DNA of 64,000 nt from Aquisphaera insulae (GCF_011064615.1 NZ_JAALJH010000037.1:20211-84210); one strand, 5' to 3'. Shown: positions 1-8,628, counted from the first letter of the stretch. The notes: generated from the letters alone by a model not told the origin. A program made the numbers and translations.

Positions 1-332
1 ACTCGCAAGGTCGCTTCCCTGGACGTTTCGCGAACTCCTCGACCCGCAGGGTCAAGTCTCCTCGATCCACGGGGCGTCGTTCTGAATAAACACCTATGTC
101 ATGGATGCACCCTCGTCAAACTCGTGCTCGAGCTGCTCTGCCGACCTCACTAGCTCAGGAACCATGCCGATACGATCCTGCGGAGACAAGACTTCACCGA
201 TCACAGCGAAGGCTGTTTTACAAAGCGAACTTGCTGGCATGGATGAGCGATTCGCGTTTCAGGCTCTTGATTGATTGATTTCAGGAAGGCAAGCGAGGAT
301 CTGACGGCTGGACGACGCGAGAGCGATCGATA
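1..332. other. Window edge without a supported gene
   Basis: No convincing coding region is seen before the recombinase. A 60-codon open frame on the plus strand at 96-278 has no ribosome-binding site, no recognisable motif and arginine-rich shadow-like composition. The stretch is less GC-rich than the genes that follow, as expected of intergenic DNA. It may hold the 3' flank of a gene outside the window. Confidence 0.5.
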
Positions 333-1217
333 TCAGGCTCGGGGATGCGCTTCATGGTATATATCGAGCAATCGGTCCCGCGTGACGTGCGTATAGATTT
401 GCGTTGTCGTGAGATTGCGATGGCCCAGCAATTCCTGGACACTCCGAAGGTCCGCGCCGCGGTCGAGTAAGTGGGTCGCGAAGCTGTGCCGGAGGGTATG
501 CGGGCTGGCGGCGTTGGCCAGCCCGGCCGCGAGCAGGTGCTCATCCAGGAGCCGGCCGACGCTGCGGGTGGTGAGTCGGGTCCCGTAGCGGTTCAGGAAG
601 ACGGCGGGCTCGTCGGCTCGCCGTGGACTCCGGATAGCAAGATACCGTTCGATCCAGAGAAAAGCCATGGGACCGGTCGGGCAGAGCCGCTCTCGCCGTC
701 CCTTGCCACGTACCCGGAGGAGCTGGGACTCGAAGTCCAGGTCGTCGCGATTCAGCCCGACGAGCTCGCTGACCCGCAGGCCGCCGCCGTAGAGGGTCTC
801 CAGCATGGCTCGATCGCGGACCCCCGCGGCCGTGTCCACGGCGATCGATTCCAGCAGTCGGATGGCGTCCTCCACCCGGAGCAGTCGGGGTAATCGCTTG
901 GGTTGCTTGGGATTGCGGAGCCCCGCCGTGGGATCGCCGGGGACCGCGCCTCGTCGCCTCAGGAACCGGAAGTACGATCGCAGGCTGGCGAGCCGCCGGG
1001 CGATCGTCGTCGCCGCATAGCCCTGGGAATTCAACCAGGCGGAATAGCGACGCAACCGCTGCGGATCGAGCGTGGCGGGATCCTCTCCCTCCAGCCCGTT
1101 CTCCGCCAGATAGCGATTGAAGAGGGCGAGATCGTCCTGATAGGACCGCAGCGTGTGGGTCGATGCTTGTCGTTCGTGCTCCAGGTGCTTGAGGAAGAGG
1201 GGAATCGAAGCGTGCAT
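333..1217 (-). CDS. Tyrosine recombinase, XerC/XerD type
   Basis: Site-specific recombinase of the XerC/XerD family, 294 residues, the usual length for a chromosome-dimer resolvase. The N-terminal SAM-like core-binding domain (about 1-90) precedes the catalytic domain (about 105-290). All six active-site positions are visible: Arg148 in GGLRVSEL, Lys172 in RGKGRRER, His240 and Arg243 in HTLRHSFATHLL, His266 in LLGHRNL and Tyr275 in TQIYTHV. The ATG at 1217 has AAGGA seven bases upstream. It stands alone, divergent from a tRNA gene. Integrases often use tRNA genes, but no att-like duplication was seen and the length fits a housekeeping Xer protein. XerC and XerD cannot be separated from sequence alone. 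Confidence 0.93.
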   Translation of the reverse strand: MHASIPLFLKHLEHERQASTHTLRSYQDDLALFNRYLAENGLEGEDPATLDPQRLRRYSAWLNSQGYAATTIARRLASLRSYFRFLRRRGAVPGDPTAGLRNPKQPKRLPRLLRVEDAIRLLESIAVDTAAGVRDRAMLETLYGGGLRVSELVGLNRDDLDFESQLLRVRGKGRRERLCPTGPMAFLWIERYLAIRSPRRADEPAVFLNRYGTRLTTRSVGRLLDEHLLAAGLANAASPHTLRHSFATHLLDRGADLRSVQELLGHRNLTTTQIYTHVTRDRLLDIYHEAHPRA

Positions 1218-1465
1218 GCGGTTGTCCTTGTGGGGCGGGCGGCTCCCGAACGATTCGACGCGACACCATTCCTATCCTTCGGCGTTTTCCCCGTTCCATC
1301 GCAGCGGGACGGACTCCCTTCGGCCCGCCCCAAGTATCATCGAAATCAACGACGAATTCCGTCCCGAAGCCCGCCGCCGCGAGTCTTTTCGAGGGCCCGC
1401 AATTGTACCTCAAGTTCCTGGCAACGAAGGATTTAGTAACTGGCATCGGGTCGTGGTTCCGCAAA

Positions 1466-1494
1466 TTCCGACCGCCGTCCTCTTCCCTTATAGG
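1466..1494 (+). promoter_or_regulatory. Candidate sigma70-type promoter of the tRNA
   Basis: TTCCGA and TATAGG hexamers are separated by 17 bases and lie just ahead of the initiator tRNA. The -35 box is weak, so this rests mainly on spacing and position. A second AT-rich hexamer, TAATAT, lies almost against the tRNA 5' end and is too close to act as its -10. Confidence 0.35.
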
Positions 1495-1516
1495 CATCTC
1501 CGGCGTAATATCATCT

Positions 1517-1589
1517 TGCGCCGTGGAGCAGCGGCTAGCTCGCCAGGCTCATAACCTGGAGGTCGTAGGTTCGATTCCTACCGGCGCAA
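1517..1589 (+). tRNA. Initiator tRNA-Met (CAT anticodon)
   Basis: A full cloverleaf folds by eye. The seven-base-pair acceptor stem (TGCGCCG with CGGCGCA) is perfect, the anticodon loop is CTCATAA with CAT, and the T arm is GTAGG/CCTAC around TTCGATT. The D arm reads GAGC...GCTC, giving the purine11-pyrimidine24 pair typical of bacterial initiators rather than elongator Met. Two things are unusual: position 1:72 is a T-A pair where most bacterial initiators have a C/A mismatch, and the anticodon stem has A29-T41 in place of the first of the three G-C pairs. CCA is not encoded; the discriminator A is followed by CT. Confidence 0.93.
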
Positions 1590-1606
1590 CTGAAGATGAA
1601 GAAGAG

Positions 1607-1630
1607 CCCCGTTTCACGGGGTTTCTTTTT
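1607..1630 (+). terminator. Intrinsic terminator of the tRNA
   Basis: CCCCGT and ACGGGG pair around a three-base TTC loop, followed by TTTCTTTTT. It lies 18 bases after the tRNA end and is a textbook rho-independent terminator. Confidence 0.85.
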
Positions 1631-1787
1631 GCGCGACGATCCGGTCTTCGTCTCACCGGGTTGTTGTCCTCATCGCTCCCCTTGCCATTCCGATGCGCGA
1701 TTGCGACGGCTCCCCGCGCATGCTAGATTCCCGGGTGTCGGCGCCGATCCCACTTCCCTGTCTCTCCCGCGGAGGGACCCGAAGCGA

Positions 1788-2252
1788 ATGCCGGACTCGC
1801 GGGCCCAGGTCATAGAGACCCTCACGCATCGCCTCGTCCTCCCCCGGGATGCCAATCATCACGGCACCCTCTACGCCGGGACGCTCCTCTCCCTGGCGCT
1901 CGAAGCGGGCTATTCCACCGCCTTTCGCGCCGCCGGGCTGAACGCAAACCTCGTCCTCAAGCGGGTCCTCGACCTTCGCTGCTATACTCCCGTCCCGGTC
2001 GGCCAGGTCGTCCAGATTCGCGGGAAGCAGATCCATCGCGGCACCGCCCAGATCGTCGTGGCCCTCTGGGGAACGCCCATCGACCGGTCGCAGGCCCCGT
2101 GGATGGACGGCCTGATGCAGTTCGTTCACGTCGACGACCGGGGCCGCCCGGAGCCCCTCGATGACCCCCCCGACGAGACCCCGCCGAGCCTGGAACCGCC
2201 GTGGCTGACCCTCCTGGATCGTACTCGCAAGCTCCTCCGGGTACGCCCCTAG
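1788..2252 (+). CDS. Acyl-CoA thioesterase-like hotdog protein
   Basis: Predicted cytosolic acyl-CoA thioesterase with a single hotdog (4HBT) domain, 154 residues. The conserved N-terminal element is DANHHGTLYAG, which matches the Asn/His-Gly-Thr-x-Gly signature of the family just before the long hotdog helix. Beta strands such as VGQVVQIRGKQI and TAQIVVALWG follow. The frame is open upstream through the tRNA terminator, but the ATG at 1788 has GGAGGG 11 bases upstream and begins just before the conserved fold, so the longer version is rejected. The acyl substrate cannot be told from sequence. Confidence 0.8.
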   Translation: MPDSRAQVIETLTHRLVLPRDANHHGTLYAGTLLSLALEAGYSTAFRAAGLNANLVLKRVLDLRCYTPVPVGQVVQIRGKQIHRGTAQIVVALWGTPIDRSQAPWMDGLMQFVHVDDRGRPEPLDDPPDETPPSLEPPWLTLLDRTRKLLRVRP

Positions 2253-2439
2253 ACCGGCTCGATGTCGGGCGGCGGGTATTCCAGGTCAGATTAAGCCATT
2301 TTGATCGATTCCTAGAGACTCCGCTCCGGCTCCCCGTCGTGCCCGAAAAGTTGTATCGCGAGCGGTCAGAGCGCGCAGTACCTGGTGTCAGCGATCCGAG
2401 GCGGCCTTGCCGCCGGGTGTCCATCCGGAGCCTTCGGCC

Positions 2440-4392
2440 ATGGGGGTCATGCAGGGCCGCGTCGATCTGGAGATGGAGCGGCTCTTTCGCGAGGGCACGC
2501 TCGCGGGCTTTGACGAGGGCCAGTTGCTTGCTCGGTTCGCCTGCGACCGGGATCAACGGGCATTCGCCGCGCTGGTGGAGCGTCACGGGCCGATGGTCCT
2601 GGGCGTCTGCCGCCAGCTCCTGCGCGATCCCAACGACGTGGACGACGCGTTTCAGGCGACGTTCCTCGTCCTGGTGAGGAAGGCGGGGAGCCTGCGGCGG
2701 ACCGACTTGCTGGGGAACTGGCTTTACGGGGTGGCCTACCGGGTTGCCCTGCGGGCCCGGTCCGTCCGTCATCGGGGGGAGACGCGGGGGACGGCCAGTC
2801 GCGGGGGGGAAGCCTGCTCGATCGACGAGCAGACGCCCGACCGCGCCGAGCCGGTCGCCGACGCCCTCCTGCGGGCCGAGGAACGGCCGCTCATTCATGA
2901 CGAGATCCATCGGTTGCCCCGCAAGTACCAGGACCCGGTCGTCCTCTGCTACCTCGAGGGCCTGACGCACGAGGAGGCGGCAGCTCGCCTCGGCTGGCCG
3001 GTCGGCTCCGTGAAGGGCCGGCTGTCCCGGGCGCGAGACCTCCTCCGCAATCGGCTGGTCCGGCGGGGCGTGGCGGTCTCGTCCGCGGCGATGGCCGCCG
3101 AGCTCGTCACGCCCGACCTCAGGGCCGCCGTCCCCGGATCGCTGACGCAGTCGACGCTCAAGGCCGCGCTGGCCGTCGCCGCGGGAGCCGCCGGGAAGGG
3201 GCTCCCGCTCGCCGGCCCGGCCCTTTCGCCATCCGTCACCGCGCTGTCTGAAGGAGTGATCCACGCCATGAACCTCACGCTGGTCCGATCGATCGTCGTT
3301 CCCATACTGGTCGCCGGGGCCGTCACCACCGGCGGGACCGTTGCGGCCTACCAGCTCGGCGGCGGCTTTGGTGGGGGGCTGCCGACGTCACCACCGGCCG
3401 AGAAGGCCGCCGTGAAGAAGCCTGCAGAAGGAGTCTCGCCGCCGGGCAAGTCGTCGGCCGCTATGGTCAAGGAGATCCTTGCGGACCTGGAGGAAGCAGT
3501 CGGAAAGAGGGATATCCCGCCCAAGGAATACGCCCTGTGGTCCCAGCGACTCCGCGAGGTCGAACTGGAAGGGGCACGCGCCCAGGACGCCAGGATCGCT
3601 ACCGCGAAAAGGCACCTCGATCGGCTCCGTCACATGCTCGACTTGCTGGTGAAATCGGACGAAAGCCGGGCAGCCTGGCTCAAGCAACAATGGTGGGAGA
3701 CGATTTCTCGAGCGGAAGACGCCGTCAGGATGGCAGCGAATCCTCTCCCTGAGGATGCGAATACGGTCGCGGCCCCAGGAACCGGAACTCCAGCCAATCA
3801 TCCGACCCCAGCCCCGACGACAGCCACGCCCGCCGCCACACCCGCCGCGGTGGGCGGCTTCGGGGGCGGGGGCGGAGCGGCCCCGAACGACGGCCGGGAC
3901 GAGCAGCAGGGGCGTGTCATGATCGCGGGCCTTTCGTCTCACATCACGGTCAAGGACAAGAATCCGCGGAATGCGGCCTGGATCGAGAAGCTGGACAAGC
4001 CGGTCACGCTTCAGTTCCCGAATGAGACTCCGCTCGAGGAGGTCCTCGGGAAAATCAAGGAGACGACGGCCTCCGGGGACGGCAAGCCGATGCCGATCTA
4101 CGTCGATCCGCTCGGACTCCAGGAAGCGGACAGGACCATGACCTCACCGGTGTGCATCGAGCTCCAGGACGTCCCGCTCAAGGTCAGCCTCCGTCTCCTG
4201 CTCAAACAACTCGGTCTGGCGTACTGCGTCCGCGACGGCGTCCTCGTCATCAGTTCGGTCAACGGCATCTTGCAGGAGCTGGACGAGATGCGGGCCGAAC
4301 AGGCGGGCTCGGATCCGAATGACCCGTTCGGCAAGGCGGGGGGGATGATGCAAGGGTTCATGAGCATTCGAGGCGGCGGCGGGATGATGTGA
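2440..4392 (+). CDS. ECF sigma factor with membrane and STN-like C-terminal extension
   Basis: Extracytoplasmic-function sigma factor of the planctomycete extended type, 650 residues. Sigma2 spans about 41-110 (ERHGPMVLGVC, DVDDAFQATFL) and sigma4 about 150-205 (LPRKYQDPVVLCYLEGLTHEEAA, then VGSVKGRLSRARD). A hydrophobic segment at about 283-305 would anchor the protein. A coil-prone region follows at 340-430, then a Pro/Thr/Ala/Gly linker, and a C-terminal domain (about 515-605) resembling secretin/TonB short N-terminal (STN) repeats: LEEVLGKIKE, LKVSLRLLLKQLGLAYCVRDGVLVIS. The tail suggests that a periplasmic input controls the sigma domain directly, replacing a separate anti-sigma factor; this is inference. 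ATG 2440 has GGAG nine bases upstream; TTG 2407 is the longer alternative. Confidence 0.85.
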   Translation: MGVMQGRVDLEMERLFREGTLAGFDEGQLLARFACDRDQRAFAALVERHGPMVLGVCRQLLRDPNDVDDAFQATFLVLVRKAGSLRRTDLLGNWLYGVAYRVALRARSVRHRGETRGTASRGGEACSIDEQTPDRAEPVADALLRAEERPLIHDEIHRLPRKYQDPVVLCYLEGLTHEEAAARLGWPVGSVKGRLSRARDLLRNRLVRRGVAVSSAAMAAELVTPDLRAAVPGSLTQSTLKAALAVAAGAAGKGLPLAGPALSPSVTALSEGVIHAMNLTLVRSIVVPILVAGAVTTGGTVAAYQLGGGFGGGLPTSPPAEKAAVKKPAEGVSPPGKSSAAMVKEILADLEEAVGKRDIPPKEYALWSQRLREVELEGARAQDARIATAKRHLDRLRHMLDLLVKSDESRAAWLKQQWWETISRAEDAVRMAANPLPEDANTVAAPGTGTPANHPTPAPTTATPAATPAAVGGFGGGGGAAPNDGRDEQQGRVMIAGLSSHITVKDKNPRNAAWIEKLDKPVTLQFPNETPLEEVLGKIKETTASGDGKPMPIYVDPLGLQEADRTMTSPVCIELQDVPLKVSLRLLLKQLGLAYCVRDGVLVISSVNGILQELDEMRAEQAGSDPNDPFGKAGGMMQGFMSIRGGGGMM

Positions 4393-4416
4393 TCGCCGGT
4401 CATTCACCCCGGCTCA

Positions 4417-6120
4417 TCATCCCATCAAGGTCTGCCCGTCGGTCACGTCCGCCGGGCCGGATTTGCGGGTCATGGGGAGGTCGATCACGAACGTGGCTCC
4501 CCGGCCGGGCTGGGAAGTCACGGTGATGTTGCCGCCGTGCTCGGCGATGATCTTGCGAGAGACCGGCAGGCCCAGGCCCGTCCCCCGCGAGCCCTTCGTC
4601 GAGGCGAAGATCTGGAAGATCGAGGCGAGGTCCGCCTCGTCGATGCCGACGCCGTTGTCGGCGACCTGGATCCGCGCGATGGACGTCTCCGCGACCCATT
4701 CGGTGGAGATCGTCACGGCCCCCTCGGGCTGCCCCTCGCTGGCGTCGATGGCGTTGGTCACGATGTTCAGCAGGGCGCGATGGATCCCCTCCTCGTCGAT
4801 CATCACCCGGGGCATCCCCGCGCAGGGCTTCGCCACGAGCTTGACGCCGAGCTCCTCGGCGCGGGACTGCATCAATTCGGCGACGTCGGCGACGACCTCG
4901 TTCAGGTCCGCCGGCTCGAGCACCGGCTCGCGTTCCTTCGAGAACGAGAGCATGTCCATGACGAGGTTGTAGATCTTGGTCTGGTTCTTCTCGACGATCG
5001 TCCAGCCGCGGCGGACGATGGCGTCGTCCTTGTCATTCAATCCCATGTCGATGAGATACGACCCGCCGCGGATGCCCTGGAGGATGTTCTTGATGTGGTG
5101 CGAGAGCGTGGCGATCGTCTGGCCGACGGCCGCCAGCCGCTCCGCCTGGATCTTGGCGTTGTAGAAGTCGGTGTTCTCGATGGCGAGCCCGGCCTGGTGC
5201 CCGATCGCGACCATCAGCATCAGATGGTCCTGGCTGAACTTCCCGCGCGGGCCGTCCTTGCCCCCCCCCGCCAGGATCATGGCCCCGGACTGGATGTCGG
5301 CGTAGAGGACGCCCAGGGTCGTGTGCCGGCCCTGGATCGGGACGCAGATGGCCTCCCGGATGTGGTAGTCCACGATCGACTGGGCGGGGCTGAACCGCTT
5401 GTCGGCGGGGGCGTCGGTGGTGATCACCCCCTGGCCCTGCTCCAGGACGTAGTCGATGATCGTCCGCGAGATGGTCATCCGCTCGTCGGGGCCCTCGGGG
5501 TCGGCCAGCCGCACGGCCTTGGGCGCGAGGTTCCCCTCCTCGTCCTTCAGGAGGATGGCCCCGCGGTCGGCGTTGATCGATTCGAACACGAGTTCCAGCA
5601 CCTGCGGCAGGAGTGCGTCGATGTCGAGGACGTGGCTGATGGCCTGGGTGGCCCGGTACATGACCGAGAGGCTGGCCAGCCGCTCCTTGAGCCAGCCGGC
5701 GGCCGCCTCCGGCTGCCGGAGGACCCGCGAGCCCTCGCCGGAGGGGATGCTCTTGAGGATGGCGGACCGGTCCTCGGGGCTGCTCTTGCTCAGCAGGTCG
5801 ACGCGGGCCGTGAGGTCCCGGGCCGGCCGCGTCACCCCCTCGTTGTAGAGGAGCACCGACTGGCCGAGCTGGATCCGGTCCCCCGAGTGCAGCGGCGCCT
5901 GGGTGACCGGCTGGCCGTTGATGTAGGTTCCGTTCGCCGATCCGAGATCGACGAGGCGATAGGAGTCCTCCTCCTGCCGCAGCTCGGCGTGGCGGCGGGA
6001 GATCTCGGTGTCATGGAGCCGGATCGCGTTCGAGTTGTCCCGGCCCAGGGCCACGGTGGTCGACTTGAACTCGAATCGCTTCCCCTGGTCGGCCCCTTGG
6101 ATCACGAACAAGGAGGCCAC
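4417..6120 (-). CDS. FHA-GAF sensor histidine kinase
   Basis: Soluble hybrid sensor kinase of 567 residues. The N-terminal FHA phosphothreonine-binding domain (about 1-95) shows ALGRDNSN, SRRHAEL and GSANGTYING. A GAF domain follows at about 150-315 (RGAILLKDEEGN, CVPIQG, LGVLYADIQSG). The HisKA segment has the phospho-acceptor His341 in ATLSHHIKN. The ATPase domain shows an N box near Asn456, DNGVGI from 488 and GTGLGL from 513. There is no transmembrane segment or receiver domain. The FHA domain implies coupling to Ser/Thr kinase signalling, which is abundant here. A GTG start with GAGGAGA upstream fits. The gene converges on the ECF sigma gene with 24 bases between them. No response regulator is adjacent. 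Confidence 0.9.
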   Translation of the reverse strand: MASLFVIQGADQGKRFEFKSTTVALGRDNSNAIRLHDTEISRRHAELRQEEDSYRLVDLGSANGTYINGQPVTQAPLHSGDRIQLGQSVLLYNEGVTRPARDLTARVDLLSKSSPEDRSAILKSIPSGEGSRVLRQPEAAAGWLKERLASLSVMYRATQAISHVLDIDALLPQVLELVFESINADRGAILLKDEEGNLAPKAVRLADPEGPDERMTISRTIIDYVLEQGQGVITTDAPADKRFSPAQSIVDYHIREAICVPIQGRHTTLGVLYADIQSGAMILAGGGKDGPRGKFSQDHLMLMVAIGHQAGLAIENTDFYNAKIQAERLAAVGQTIATLSHHIKNILQGIRGGSYLIDMGLNDKDDAIVRRGWTIVEKNQTKIYNLVMDMLSFSKEREPVLEPADLNEVVADVAELMQSRAEELGVKLVAKPCAGMPRVMIDEEGIHRALLNIVTNAIDASEGQPEGAVTISTEWVAETSIARIQVADNGVGIDEADLASIFQIFASTKGSRGTGLGLPVSRKIIAEHGGNITVTSQPGRGATFVIDLPMTRKSGPADVTDGQTLMG

Positions 6121-6267
6121 GGAACTGTCTCTCCTCGGCCCGTCGAGAGTTGCCCATCCGACGCGATCGATCGGGTCTCACCCTAGCGGATGCAAGGGTG
6201 TGCGTCAACGGTCGGGATGCTCGCCCGCCCTCGCCATGGACGCCGGCCATCGACGGGATTCGCCCCG

Positions 6268-6585
6268 CTACTGGACGTCGGAGTCGGGCGGGGGCAGCTC
6301 GTAGCCCGCGGGGGCTTCCACGGCTTCCACGCCCTCGATGCCGCGGATCTGCCGCTTGTTGGCCTCCGGGTCGCCGGATCCCTTGAGGGTGATGCCGCCG
6401 GTGATCTTCATCACCTGGCCGACCTTGTAACCTTCGTTCTTCAACTTCTGGGCGATCTGGTCGATCTGGTCGAGGTGGTCGTCCTTCACCGAGACGACCA
6501 GCGAATGCTCCGGCCCGTCGGCCTTGCGGGACGAGGACCTGGATGCGGATTTCCCGGAGCCGGATTTCCTGGCCTGGCCGCTCAT
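6268..6585 (-). CDS. Small stand-alone inhibitor I9-like protein
   Basis: Protein of 105 residues, read from the ATG at 6585, which has AGGAGG upstream. After a Ser/Lys/Arg-rich N-terminus comes a beta-alpha-beta-beta-alpha-beta pattern: HSLVVSVKDD, DQIDQIAQKLKNEG, YKVGQVMKITGGITLKG, EANKRQIRGIEGVEAVEAP. This is the layout of the subtilisin propeptide/inhibitor I9 fold, including the final ValGlu-x-ValGlu strand and an extended acidic tail (PPPDSDVQ) that could enter a protease active site. No signal peptide is seen. The gene lies directly downstream of, and co-oriented with, a subtilisin-like protease. The role as a dedicated inhibitor or intramolecular-chaperone partner is inference; similar small proteins are often listed as hypothetical. 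Confidence 0.65.
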   Translation of the reverse strand: MSGQARKSGSGKSASRSSSRKADGPEHSLVVSVKDDHLDQIDQIAQKLKNEGYKVGQVMKITGGITLKGSGDPEANKRQIRGIEGVEAVEAPAGYELPPPDSDVQ

Positions 6586-6727
6586 CGCTGACCTCCTTCC
6601 GCCTGGATCGCCCGCGAGCGTGTTTCGCCCGCGAGCCCGCTTCTTCAACTCTATACCCGGCCAGGTCGAGACGCCAAGAGGACGCGGGGCGGCCCGCCCC
6701 ATCCGCGGGCCGCCCCGGATGATGGCC

Positions 6728-8203
6728 TCAGGGGGCCTGGACCAGCCCGGAGCCGACGTCGCGGGCCGAGAGGCGGAGGCGGCGGGCCGAGCCGGTCATC
6801 AACTGCCAGAGGGCCGCGCCGGTGGCGCCCTGGGCCTCCGACCACATGGCCGCGATGCCGGCCACGTGGGGGGTGGCCATGCTCGTGCCGCTGATCGTCC
6901 GGTAGCGCGTCGGCATCGGCCACGAGGAGAAGACGTCCACGCCCGGCCCGGCGATGTCCACGCCCCCGCCGTTCGGGTTGAGGCCGCCATTGGAGAAAGA
7001 GCCAACCGCCAGGACCCGATCGAGCGCCCCGACGGCCATGATCGAGGGGCAATTCGCGGGCCGGCCGACCGGCCGCGGGGGCTCGAGGCGGACGCCCGTG
7101 GCGGGATTGCGGCTGTCGTTGCCCGCCGCGGCGACGATCAACGCCCCGGCCCGCAACGCGCGGCGGCCGACATTCTCGTAAATCGGCGAGAACGGCTCGT
7201 CGGGCTGGACCGGCGCGCCCAGGGACATGGAGATCACGCGGCAGCCATTGGTGAGCGCCCACTCGATCCCCGCCAGGATGCCCGTGTCGGCGCCGCTGCC
7301 GGCGTTGCTGAGCACCTTGCCGGCGAAGATCTCGGCCCGGAAGGCGCAGCCGTACCGCCGGACCTGGCCGGGCCGCTCCGGGCCCGTGGACGTGCCGATG
7401 CAGTGGGTGCCGTGGCCGTGCCCATCCTGCACCTGCTGGCCGGCCACGAACGACCTCGAGCTGATCGTTCGGCCCGAGAAATCGGGGTGCCGCAGGTCGA
7501 GGCCCGTGTCCAGGACCGCCACCCGGATCCCCCGGCCGCTGAACCGCGAGTTGGTGACCCGCGTGGCCTTCAGGCCCCAGGTCGAGACGGCGTCGTCCAC
7601 GAACCTCTCTCGCGACGCCTCCAGGCCGGCGATCGCCGCCTCGCTCTCTCCACCGCCCAGGAGCTGGTCCACCAGGGCGACGACCGCGTCGCGGTAGCCC
7701 CGAAGGTACTGCGCGGTCGCCGTCCCGACCTCCAGCGGGAGCGTGCCCCCGCCCGCGTTCCGCGCCAGGTCCGGATCCGCGGGGGGCGCGGGGAGGATCA
7801 GGCCGGGGGCCTCCGCCAGCGCGTACATGATCCGCTCGGGCTCGATCGCCAGGATCCCCTGGTCCTCGTTCGACTCGACGGCGAGGGCGCCGATCTGGTC
7901 CGGATCGCCCGTCACGACCGCGACCCCGAGCCTGGGGAAGACGCAGCCGCCGGCGCCCTCGGCGGCCTCGGCGTCGAACGACCCGTTGGTGTCGAAGGCG
8001 CTCACGCTCTCCACGTTCTTGAGCCCGGCGACGTCGTTGAGCACCGCCGCGGCCCGGGGGATTTCCTCCTCCCTCATCAGCACGAGGTATCGCCCCGTGC
8101 GGTCGCCCTGCATCTCGGACGCCTCGGTGAAATCCGGCGGCGGATTGTCCCGCTCGTGCGATGCCGCCGCGGGCCGCCTCGACGATTTCGGTCGCTTCGC
8201 CAT
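6728..8203 (-). CDS. Subtilisin-like (S8) serine protease
   Basis: Serine protease of 491 residues with the complete S8 triad: Asp232 in VAVLDTGLD, His264 in GHGTH and Ser441 in GTSMATPHVAG, plus the oxyanion Asn362 in AAAGND. Residues 36-125 form a propeptide-like domain (YLVLMREEEIP through ILAIEPERI). No signal peptide precedes it, and the N-terminus is Lys/Arg-rich, so export is unclear. The ATG at 8203 (GAAAGGA upstream) is preferred to the GTG at 8221. The next gene downstream encodes a propeptide-like small protein, suggesting a protease-inhibitor pair. The substrate is unknown. Confidence 0.9.
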   Translation of the reverse strand: MAKRPKSSRRPAAASHERDNPPPDFTEASEMQGDRTGRYLVLMREEEIPRAAAVLNDVAGLKNVESVSAFDTNGSFDAEAAEGAGGCVFPRLGVAVVTGDPDQIGALAVESNEDQGILAIEPERIMYALAEAPGLILPAPPADPDLARNAGGGTLPLEVGTATAQYLRGYRDAVVALVDQLLGGGESEAAIAGLEASRERFVDDAVSTWGLKATRVTNSRFSGRGIRVAVLDTGLDLRHPDFSGRTISSRSFVAGQQVQDGHGHGTHCIGTSTGPERPGQVRRYGCAFRAEIFAGKVLSNAGSGADTGILAGIEWALTNGCRVISMSLGAPVQPDEPFSPIYENVGRRALRAGALIVAAAGNDSRNPATGVRLEPPRPVGRPANCPSIMAVGALDRVLAVGSFSNGGLNPNGGGVDIAGPGVDVFSSWPMPTRYRTISGTSMATPHVAGIAAMWSEAQGATGAALWQLMTGSARRLRLSARDVGSGLVQAP

Positions 8204-8471
8204 TTTCGTGGTCCTTTCCACCTGGTGAGGTGTTGACCTCGCTCATCATCCTTCGAGCCGAATCGGGGGGAGAGGTCCCCGGTCGGATGAGCCCCGGCCG
8301 ATCGGCCCGACGCACGACTCCCATCCGCAGTCTCCGCCGCAAGGACTTATCAGGCGCACTCGCGAGGAGCCGAAGATTTCTTGCATAATTGTGCTGCGTC
8401 CGTCGCGAGTTCCACCGATGGGGACTCGCCGTCCCGCCTCAGGCCCAGGCCGATTCCATTGCCTGGCCCGG

Positions 8472-8588
8472 GGACTCGAGGTCACGACCCCGCCGACCGA
8501 CGAGCCCTGGGGCGTCCGCGAGATGCACGTCCGCCATCCCGACGGCCACGACTTCCGGATCAGCAAGGGGCTCGGCGGCGAGGGCTGA
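8472..8588 (+). pseudogene. C-terminal relic of a VOC (glyoxalase-type) gene
   Basis: About 38 codons read GLEVTTPPTDEPWGVREM, then HVRHPDGHDFRISKGLG and a stop. This is the hallmark C-terminal strand set of vicinal-oxygen-chelate (glyoxalase/bleomycin resistance/dioxygenase) proteins: Pro-Trp-Gly-x-Arg-Glu-Met followed by Asp-Pro-Asp-Gly-His-x-Phe-Arg-Ile. Nothing upstream in any frame extends the fold, so the N-terminal three quarters are gone. The remaining open frame (from 8391) has no family features before residue 28. It is a decayed fragment, not a functional small gene. Confidence 0.6.
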
Positions 8589-8628
8589 GGCCGCGAGCGG
8601 CCGCGCCTCGGACGGAGGCCCGGCCCCC

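Noticed and set aside
1218..1630. Phage-style integration at the tRNA, suggested by the divergent Xer-like recombinase
   Set aside because: No duplicated tRNA 3' end or att core found, and the recombinase has the length and motifs of housekeeping XerC/D.
4727..4812. Possible second histidine-kinase domain in the opposite frame
   Set aside because: The apparent motifs come from antisense reading of the ATPase domain of the 4417-6120 gene.
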